A stretch of 8,473 nucleotides of DNA from DASZCR01 sp035942915 (lineage in GTDB: Bacteria; Acidobacteriota; Blastocatellia; Pyrinomonadales; Pyrinomonadaceae): positions 1 through 8,473 of the forward strand of contig DASZCR010000330.1 in NCBI GenBank assembly GCA_035942915.1, written 5' to 3'. Both the position numbers and the translations under genes were made by a program. The notes beneath the pieces were generated by a model. It was not told where the DNA came from, ran no database searches, and saw only the letters and a list, made by a program, of their open reading frames with translations. Position 1 is the first letter of the stretch; each line of letters opens with the position of its first letter. Shown piece after piece: positions 1 to 5,796 of the stretch.

Positions 1-58
1 CTGTCATCCACCCTCGCGGCGTTTCTCTTCTTTCGTCTTCGTTCGGCGTGGTGAGACA

Positions 59-925
59 ATGGCGCGCATGACAGCGACGGCAAAGGGCACGCTCTATCTG
101 GTCGCCACACCTATCGGTAATCTCGAAGACATCACGCAGCGCGCCCTGCGCGTGCTCGGCGAAGTTGACCTCATCGCCTGCGAGGACACGCGCCGGACGC
201 GCGTGCTGCTCGAACGCTTCGGTCTCAAAGCGAAGACGACGAGCTATCACGAGCACAACGAACGCGAGCGCGCGGCGGACTTGTGCGCGCTGATGGAAAG
301 CGGCGCAAGCATCGCCCTTGTCTCTGACGCGGGCACGCCCGGCATCAACGACCCCGGCTATCGTCTCGTGCGTGCGGCCGTCGAGCGCGCCATTTCAGTT
401 GTGCCCGTGCCGGGCGCCGCGGCCTTCGTCGCCGCACTCGTCGCTTCGGGGTTGCCGACAGACCAGTTCTTCTTCGGAGGCTTCCTGCCCGCGCGCACGC
501 ACGCGCGCCGCGCGCGTCTCAGCGAATTGCGCGCCTTGCCCGCGACGCTCATCTTCTACGAAGCGCCGCATCGCATTGCCGAATCGCTCGCCGACGCGCG
601 CGAAATCCTCGGCGAGCGCGAGGCCGTCGTGGCGCGCGAGTTGACGAAGGTGCATGAGGAGATGGCGCGCGGGCGTCTGAGCGAGTTGGCCGCGCGCTTC
701 GCTGTGGAAGGCGCGGCGCGCGGCGAGATGGTGCTGGTTATCGACCGCACGCCGGTTGCGGGCGCAGACGATGGAGGCGTGGAGACGAGCGTGGCGGCAC
801 TCGTCTCGCAGTTCGAGGGCGAAGGACTCGACCCGCGTGCGGCCTTGAAGCGCGCGGCGCGCACGCTCGGACTGACGCGCGACGAAGCTTATCGCCGCCT
901 CGTCGCCGAACGCGCGCGTGAGTGA
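59..925 (+). CDS. rsmI: 16S rRNA (cytidine(1402)-2'-O)-methyltransferase RsmI
   Basis: This is a cytosolic SAM-dependent methyltransferase of the tetrapyrrole-methylase fold. In E. coli, RsmI adds the 2'-O-methyl group of m4Cm1402 in the decoding centre of 16S rRNA. Family signatures run in order along its 288 residues: LYLVATPIGNLEDIT (12-26), CEDTR (41-45), the SAM-site motif VSDAGTPGINDPG (88-100), VPVPGA (115-120), YEAPHR (167-172) and ELTKVHEE (194-201). The C-terminal tail (about 250-288) is the usual small helical domain. Length matches E. coli RsmI (about 286 residues), so the gene looks complete. The ATG at 59 follows a GGTGAG sequence at 50-55, which is close for a ribosome site, so the ATG at codon 4 is an alternative. 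The gene ends 26 bp before the convergent flavoprotein gene. I see no clear intrinsic terminator in that gap. Confidence 0.96.
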   Translation: MARMTATAKGTLYLVATPIGNLEDITQRALRVLGEVDLIACEDTRRTRVLLERFGLKAKTTSYHEHNERERAADLCALMESGASIALVSDAGTPGINDPGYRLVRAAVERAISVVPVPGAAAFVAALVASGLPTDQFFFGGFLPARTHARRARLSELRALPATLIFYEAPHRIAESLADAREILGEREAVVARELTKVHEEMARGRLSELAARFAVEGAARGEMVLVIDRTPVAGADDGGVETSVAALVSQFEGEGLDPRAALKRAARTLGLTRDEAYRRLVAERARE

Positions 926-951
926 GTGCGAGTCGCGTCGAGACAGAGGCG

Positions 952-3900
952 CTACAGACGCTTCAACAGCCGGTCGAGCCAGAGGTTGGCGAGCTTCTCC
1001 TGCACGGTGTTGGCGCGCAGACGGTCGTTGAGGTTCTTGAAGTCCACGCGGTCGAGCAGTTGGTCTTGATTGAAGCAGGAGAAGACGAAACTCTCAGCGC
1101 CGGTCTGCGGGTCGATGTGGCGTTGCAGACATTGCGCGCAGACCTCTTTCATCATGCATTGCATCGGGCTGTTGATTGAGCCGATGCCAACGTGGCCGGG
1201 TTTAAGATGCGGCGCGAGCAGGCCGTGACGCGCGGTCTTGACGGCCGCCATCATGCGGTCGGAACCGATGGCGATGAGACGGTCAACCTCGCGCAAATCA
1301 AAGAGCGGCGCGCCAAAGTTCCCGGCGGCGTAAGCGAGCATGGCTTCGACGATGTTGCCGCGAAAGTGCGCGTCCTGCGCGCGGTGCGGTTCGATGAAAG
1401 CGCCCGTATCGGTTGACCAGATAACCTGGTCGGTCGCCTCCTCAATCTCTTCACGCTTGAAGAGGTCTTCGCCGCGTTTGTAGCCTGCGAAATAGATGAC
1501 GCGGTTATCGTTCTCCCTGAGCGCCTTGGCGATGGAGAAGAGGACGGCGTTGCCTAAGCCGCCTCCGGCGAGCAGCACGGTCTCGCCCGTCGGGATTTCG
1601 GTCGGCGTCCCCGTTGGCCCCATCACGACGACCTCCTGACCGGGTTGCAGCATCGCACACTGGCGCGACGACGCGCCCATCTCAAGCACGATGAGACTGA
1701 GCAGCCCTTGCTCTTTGTCCACCCACGCGCCCGTCAGCGCCAGCCCTTCCATCAACAGCTTCGTGCCGTCAACTGTGCGCGCGTCGGTCTCGTAGTTCTG
1801 CAAGCGATAGAACTGACCGGGATGAAACTTGCGCGCCTGCGCCGGAGCGCGCACGACGACCTCGACGATGGTCTCCGTCAGTCGCACGACGCGTTGGACG
1901 CGCGCCTTGAGCAGGTCGTCCAACGTCTCGACGAGTTCGTTGAAAGCCGCTTCGCGGACGGGTTGGTCTGCCTCGCGCAGCGCCGCCAGTTCTTCGGCGA
2001 AGAGTGCGGCGACCTGTTCGTAGCCGTGCTTGGCGGAGGCCATCGCTTTGACGACGTTGCCCGCGTAGACGGGATGGTTGTCGCCGTAATAGCTGATGAA
2101 GCGTCCATCCGCTTCGTAGGACGTGAAGAAGGCGCGCTCGCCGCGTGCGGCCGGGACGAGGCGCAGCCGACCCCTCTCGTCGCGCTCGATTTTGTGCGGC
2201 GCGAAGAACTCGCGTCGCTCGTCGAGCGCGAAGGTGCCGGGACGCTCGCGCTCGTAGATAGTGTTGGGGCTTGTGCCCGCCGCGACGCAGACCGTGCGCG
2301 CAGGCATCCTCAGCGTCTCGTCCGTCCGGCTCCACTTTCCCGTCTCCGGGTCGCGTCGCTGTCGCTCGAAGACGAGTGCGGCAACCGCGCCGTGCTCGTC
2401 GGCGACCGCCTCGACCGGACTCATGTTCTCGACAATCTGGATGCCTTCTTCGAGCGCCTTAGCGACCTCCTCGTGATTGAGACGATAGGCGGGCGAGTCG
2501 AGCAGGCGCTTGCGATAGACGATGGAGACGCCGCCCCACGCGCGGACGAGCGGGATGAAGTTCGGCGTTTCGCCTGTCTCGGCCGCGCGTGCGCGTTCCT
2601 CTCGGACGGCGCGGCCGTGCGCGAGGAACTCCTCATAACAGGCATGCTCCTCGACATCGAAGCGGCGCATGATTTCCTCTGCGCCGAACTCGGCGACGAG
2701 TTGCTCGTGTCGCTCCAACATCTTCTCGACCTGCACTGGATAGTAAGCGAAAAGCTCTGTCGCCGTGTCTATCGCGGTGAGGCCGCCGCCGACGACGATG
2801 GCCGGGAGACGCACTTGCAGGTTGGCAAAGGCGTCGCGCTTGAAAGCCCCTGTCAGTTGCAGCGCCATCAGAAAGTCGGAAGCCTTGCGGATGCCGCGCA
2901 AGAGGTTGTTCTTCATCCCGATGATGGTCGGGCGTCCTGCGCCGGAGGCGACGGCGATGTGGTCGAAGCCGAGCGCCCACGCATCTTCAATCTCAATCGT
3001 GCCGCCGAAGCGCACGCCGCCGTAGAAGCGGAAGTGGTCGCGCCGCGCCAGCGCCAGATGCATGAGCGTCAGAAAGTTCTTGTCCCAGCGGACGGTGATG
3101 CCGTACTCGGAGACGCCGCCGAAGCCCGCCAGGACGCGTTCTTCGAGCGAGCTTTCGATGGCGCGCACGTCGGCGACGGCGCGCGGTGTGCGGCGACCAC
3201 CATCGCCCGTCAAATCCTGTGCGAGCGGTTCAATCTTCAATCCGTCGATGCCGACGACGCCGAAGCCTTCGTTGAGAAGATAGTGCGCCAGCGTATATCC
3301 GGCCGGGCCGAGGCCGACGACGAGGACGTTTTTGCCGTTGTAGGGGAGCGCGTAGGGGCGGCGCGCGTTCAGCGGGTTCCAGCGCGTCAGCAGCGCGTAG
3401 ATTTCAAAGCCGTAGGGCAGGTTGAGCACGTCGGCGAGAATGCCGGTCTCGGCCTGCGGGATGTTGACAGGCTCCTGCTTCTGAAAGATGCAGGACTTCA
3501 TGCAGTCGTTGCAGATGCGATGCCCCGTGCCCGGACACATCGGGTTGTCGATGATGACGATGGCGAGCGCCGCTATCGAGTCGCCGCGCTTTTGCAGCAC
3601 GTGCATCTCGGAAATCTTTTCGTCGAGCGGGCAGCCCTGCAACTCGATGCCGAGCGGGTTACGCTTGTAGGTCACGCCGTCGCGCTCTTTGAAACCTTTC
3701 GAGCAGGAATCCTTGTCGCGCTCGTGGCAGTAGAGGCAGTAGTCAACTTCGTCCAAGACCTCGCGCGGTGCGGCGCGGCGGTCTGTTAACTCGAAGCCGA
3801 CGCGGCGGCGCAAGTTCCGTTCAAGCCCGCGCATCAACTCCGGCACGTCCGCATCGGGGCGCTCAATCTGCACGAGATTCTCGTAGTTGAGCGGATGCGG

Positions 3901-4785
3901 AAAGCGAAAAGTGACCCATCCACGCACGCGCTCGCGCGCGGCGAGTTGCAAAGCGTGCGCCGCCGCCCACGCTTCCAGCAGTCGCAACGCGCCGCTGACG
4001 AACGCCGCCTCAGCCCGACTCTCATCGTCCTGATAGGGCGACACCTCGCCGCGAAACTCCGCAAGTGCGCCCTCAAGCTCCGAGCCTACTTCCACACGCG
4101 CACGCGCTTGCGTGAGCGCACGCACAATCTCCGCATCAACCTTCTTAGCCGCAGCCTTCTCGACTGTCTCCGCCTTCTCAGCCTTTCCGGCAGTCCCGGC
4201 GGCCGCCGCCGCGGCGCGCTCCTTCCGCTTGAGATACTCCTCCCACGCGAGCAGTCGCACGGCGGTCTGCGCCGTGCCGAGTTCTCTATCGACTTCGAGC
4301 GTGTCCGCGAAGGCCACGCGCCTCAGTAGTTCGAGCGAGCGGTCGAGGGCTTCTGCGTCGAGCGCGGCGGCGCGCTCAGCCGGAAAACTTTTCGCGGCGC
4401 GTCGCTGGACGAAGGTCTTGAATTGAAAGATGGGGTCTTGCGCGCGGATGTCTCGCGCCAACTTCTCCATCTCGGCCTCGACGCCGAACAGGCGCGCGAC
4501 GAACTTCGACAAATGAGGCGCGGCCGCGATGAGCAACTCCGACTCCTGCTTCGTCCCTGCCAGACGCTCGCCGCGCGTCTCTATGTATTCGACGAGCGAG
4601 GCATGGAGCGCCGCGTCCGCCCGCGCGACTTCGGCGTAGAAGCGTTCGGCCAGCAGTCGCAGCCGAGCCGGGCGATAGAGGTCTGCGTAGGTGAAGCCTT
4701 CGAGGCCAAGGGCGAAGTCGTGCTCCGACGGCGGCGGCGTGGTCACAGCGTCCGCGTCCTCGTTCATATTCAAGATGTTCTGCAT
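952..4785 (-). CDS. Large Nfn-like flavoprotein: GltD/NfnB-type Fe-S flavin oxidoreductase fused to a PyrK/NfnA-type FNR module
   Basis: This 1277-residue protein is predicted to be cytosolic. Residues 1-340 are a mostly helical region I do not recognise, with an Ala/Lys/Glu-rich linker at about 186-216. Eight cysteines follow (350, 353, 361, 385, 417, 425, 428, 432), enough for two [4Fe-4S] clusters of the kind preceding GltD and dihydropyrimidine dehydrogenase flavin domains. A GltD-like module comes next: FAD-binding VVGLGPAGYTLAHYL (489-503), NAD(P)-binding VVGGGLTAIDTATEL (664-678), then SIVYRKR (754-760) and the NHEEVAKALEEGI stretch (770-782). Residues about 962-1240 resemble PyrK/NfnA: a flavin domain with HPGQFYRLQNY (988-998), GPTGT (1056-1060), nucleotide-binding LLAGGGLGNAVL (1071-1082) and IAIGSDRMM (1171-1179), and cysteines 1210, 1216, 1219 and 1237 for a probable [2Fe-2S] cluster. 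By family analogy it moves electrons between NAD(P)H and an iron-sulfur partner. Exact substrates cannot be read from sequence. The ATG at 4785 has a weak GGA upstream; codon 7 is another ATG. Confidence 0.88.
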   Translation of the reverse strand: MQNILNMNEDADAVTTPPPSEHDFALGLEGFTYADLYRPARLRLLAERFYAEVARADAALHASLVEYIETRGERLAGTKQESELLIAAAPHLSKFVARLFGVEAEMEKLARDIRAQDPIFQFKTFVQRRAAKSFPAERAAALDAEALDRSLELLRRVAFADTLEVDRELGTAQTAVRLLAWEEYLKRKERAAAAAAGTAGKAEKAETVEKAAAKKVDAEIVRALTQARARVEVGSELEGALAEFRGEVSPYQDDESRAEAAFVSGALRLLEAWAAAHALQLAARERVRGWVTFRFPHPLNYENLVQIERPDADVPELMRGLERNLRRRVGFELTDRRAAPREVLDEVDYCLYCHERDKDSCSKGFKERDGVTYKRNPLGIELQGCPLDEKISEMHVLQKRGDSIAALAIVIIDNPMCPGTGHRICNDCMKSCIFQKQEPVNIPQAETGILADVLNLPYGFEIYALLTRWNPLNARRPYALPYNGKNVLVVGLGPAGYTLAHYLLNEGFGVVGIDGLKIEPLAQDLTGDGGRRTPRAVADVRAIESSLEERVLAGFGGVSEYGITVRWDKNFLTLMHLALARRDHFRFYGGVRFGGTIEIEDAWALGFDHIAVASGAGRPTIIGMKNNLLRGIRKASDFLMALQLTGAFKRDAFANLQVRLPAIVVGGGLTAIDTATELFAYYPVQVEKMLERHEQLVAEFGAEEIMRRFDVEEHACYEEFLAHGRAVREERARAAETGETPNFIPLVRAWGGVSIVYRKRLLDSPAYRLNHEEVAKALEEGIQIVENMSPVEAVADEHGAVAALVFERQRRDPETGKWSRTDETLRMPARTVCVAAGTSPNTIYERERPGTFALDERREFFAPHKIERDERGRLRLVPAARGERAFFTSYEADGRFISYYGDNHPVYAGNVVKAMASAKHGYEQVAALFAEELAALREADQPVREAAFNELVETLDDLLKARVQRVVRLTETIVEVVVRAPAQARKFHPGQFYRLQNYETDARTVDGTKLLMEGLALTGAWVDKEQGLLSLIVLEMGASSRQCAMLQPGQEVVVMGPTGTPTEIPTGETVLLAGGGLGNAVLFSIAKALRENDNRVIYFAGYKRGEDLFKREEIEEATDQVIWSTDTGAFIEPHRAQDAHFRGNIVEAMLAYAAGNFGAPLFDLREVDRLIAIGSDRMMAAVKTARHGLLAPHLKPGHVGIGSINSPMQCMMKEVCAQCLQRHIDPQTGAESFVFSCFNQDQLLDRVDFKNLNDRLRANTVQEKLANLWLDRLLKRL

Positions 4786-4877
4786 AAATCCGGTGAGCGT
4801 CTGCTTTCAGAGCCTTCAGAGAAACAATAATGATGACGGGAAGATTTTTGGCGACGCATGAGAGCGCACGCAAGAAA

Positions 4878-4907
4878 AGTATAACATCGCGGCACGGCCG
4901 CTCTCAA
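4878..4907 (-). promoter_or_regulatory. Sigma-70-like promoter for the Nfn-like flavoprotein gene
   Basis: Read on the minus strand, TTGAGA (4902-4907, 5 of 6 matches to TTGACA) is followed after 18 nt by TATACT (4878-4883, 5 of 6 matches to TATAAT). Transcription would start near 4871, leaving a leader of roughly 85 nt before the ATG at 4785. No other good hexamer pair stands out in this gap on that strand. It is an inference from consensus only. Confidence 0.6.
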
Positions 4908-4932
4908 AAAGCCCGCGCACACGCGGCCGCGC

Positions 4933-4962
4933 TTGCCATTTGCGCCGCGCCGCTTTTATAAT
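4933..4962 (+). promoter_or_regulatory. Sigma-70-like promoter for tRNA-Glu
   Basis: TTGCCA (4933-4938, 5 of 6 consensus) and a perfect TATAAT (4957-4962) are separated by 18 nt. The likely start site lies near 4969, only a few bases before the mature tRNA 5' end at 4975, as is common for stable RNA genes. It points away from the flavoprotein promoter; the two -35 boxes are 25 bp apart. Confidence 0.7.
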
Positions 4963-4974
4963 CAGTCTGCTTTT

Positions 4975-5048
<74 letters not shown>

Positions 5049-5110
5049 TTAACTTCCCACCCGCGACTGAGTTCTACTCATAATTTGGGGCAAAGTTTAT
5101 GAAAGACAGC

Positions 5111-5133
5111 GGCGCTCGTAAGAGCGCCTTTTT
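5111..5133 (+). terminator. Rho-independent terminator downstream of tRNA-Glu
   Basis: GGCGCTC (5111-5117) and GAGCGCC (5122-5128) form a perfect 7-bp GC-rich stem around a GTAA loop (a GNRA tetraloop). It is followed at once by five T residues (5129-5133). It lies 62 nt after the tRNA 3' end and is the only convincing terminator between the tRNA and the next gene. It also falls inside the first codons of the HNH relic's reading frame (about codons 5-12), so it may have been coding sequence as well. Confidence 0.75.
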
Positions 5134-5383
5134 AGGCATGCCGCATGGAACGGCTAACCATCGCTTGAGGAAGATGGTTCTGTTCAACCTCCTACAAAAG
5201 CATGGCGAGAATGTCTGCTTCAAATGCTCTCTGAAGTATAGACACAAGTTGAAGAGTTGAGCCTTGAGCACAAGCAGCCTTGGGAGGGTATCAGCATCGA
5301 GCTTTTCTGGTCGTTAGACAATAAATCGCAACCACCGCTACAAGAGCGGCGGAGCAACGCGTCGCAAAATAGGCCCCAGAGGC

Positions 5384-5581
5384 ATGGCATGGTGTAGGCA
5401 CTGCAAATGCTTCAAACCTGAAGCGGAATTTCATTGCAATCGGACACGCTGGAACGGGTTGCAAGCGTGGTGTTACAAATGTTTTCGTCAATACCGTCGC
5501 ACGATTCGACACTGTCGAACTGGAGAAATCCGAGAATTTGTAAATCGATTTCGGGATAACTTTTCGCCTCTCTCTGCGTAA
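5384..5581 (+). CDS. Zinc-ribbon open frame, the 3' piece of the HNH relic
   Basis: This 65-residue open frame starts at MAWCRHC and has two CxxC knuckles, C4/C7 and C30/C33, spaced as in a small zinc ribbon (WCRHCKCFKPEAEF, then GLQAWCYKC). C9, C18 and C44 are extra cysteines. Zinc ribbons of this type often sit at the C-terminus of phage-like HNH nucleases. The same frame stays open upstream to TAG 5315 and continues the HNH homology, so this ATG is probably internal. AGAGG at 5378-5382 lies only 1 nt from the ATG, too close for normal initiation. A short protein could still be made, but I read it as the tail of the broken gene. Confidence 0.3.
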   Translation: MAWCRHCKCFKPEAEFHCNRTRWNGLQAWCYKCFRQYRRTIRHCRTGEIREFVNRFRDNFSPLSA

Positions 5582-5796
5582 TAGCAATCTGCGTTTCGCG
5601 CTGTTATGATGACCCCTTCCGTGCCCTCCGCGAAACACCTCTGAGACACACAGGACGAAGCAACCGGGCGGCGCAATTCTCAAGGCCGCCGGGAGCGATT
5701 CGAGAGCCGGAAGCGAAACCCGCAAAGCGCGCGCCAATCGGACGCGCGACTCTGAAAGACACTTTTTCACTCCTTCGGAAGATTGAGGATAAGAAT
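5582..5796 (+). other. Long leader between the HNH relic and the first M16 gene
   Basis: This 215-bp gap holds no convincing gene. It contains the possible extended -10 promoter at 5603-5610, two short GC-rich inverted repeats (GGCGGC at 5667-5672 with GCCGCC at 5685-5690, and alternating CG runs around 5727-5749) and the ribosome site of the peptidase gene (GAGGA, 5785-5789). Neither inverted repeat is followed by a T run, so neither looks like a terminator. Confidence 0.5.
5603..5610 (+). promoter_or_regulatory. Possible extended -10 promoter for the M16 peptidase pair
   Basis: TGTTATGAT spans about 5602-5610 and reads as a TG extension plus TATGAT (5 of 6 consensus). The best-placed upstream hexamer, TAGCAA at 5582-5587, is a poor -35. 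If used, the leader would be about 180 nt. It is the best candidate in the gap but rests on one hexamer. Confidence 0.35.

Larger units (their letters stand above)
5099..5581 (+). pseudogene. Decayed HNH endonuclease gene, frameshifted, with part of the catalytic core deleted
   Basis: Three adjacent pieces read as one protein. Piece 1 (5099-5236) begins with ATG after GGGG (5087-5090) and encodes GMPHGTANHRLRKMVLFNLL, then GENVCFKC. Its frame stops at TGA 5258. Piece 2, shifted by +2 (about 5248-5322), encodes VEELSLEHKQPWEG, then IELFWSLDN. Piece 3 (5324-5581) is back in the first frame and encodes NRNHRYKSGGATRRKIG, then a zinc-ribbon tail with WCRHC and WCYKC. From memory, this order of motifs matches a family of small free-standing HNH nucleases. 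Family members carry roughly IAFSHxxC between LDN and NR; here a single base remains, which fits a 23-nt deletion. That removes the last His of the H-N-H motif. The two shifts (+2 and -23) restore the frame, supporting one ancestral gene of about 165 residues. It is probably non-functional; a sequencing error could explain the first shift but not easily the deletion. Confidence 0.72.

Noticed and set aside
926..951. Bidirectional terminator between rsmI and the flavoprotein gene
   Set aside because: The 26-bp gap shows no stable hairpin with a T run on either strand.
1645..3789. A 714-codon plus-strand open frame inside the flavoprotein gene
   Set aside because: It is antisense to a gene with clear motifs throughout, shows no recognisable domains, and has an Arg/Ala/Asp-rich composition typical of the complement of high-GC coding sequence.
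5667..5690. Inverted repeat GGCGGC / GCCGCC as a terminator or attenuator
   Set aside because: The stem is only 6 bp with a 12-nt loop and no T run. Such repeats are frequent by chance in GC-rich DNA.
5291..5770. A 159-codon minus-strand open frame in the tRNA to M16 gap
   Set aside because: It overlaps the HNH relic, whose plus-strand pieces match a known motif order. The minus frame shows no domain and no good start.
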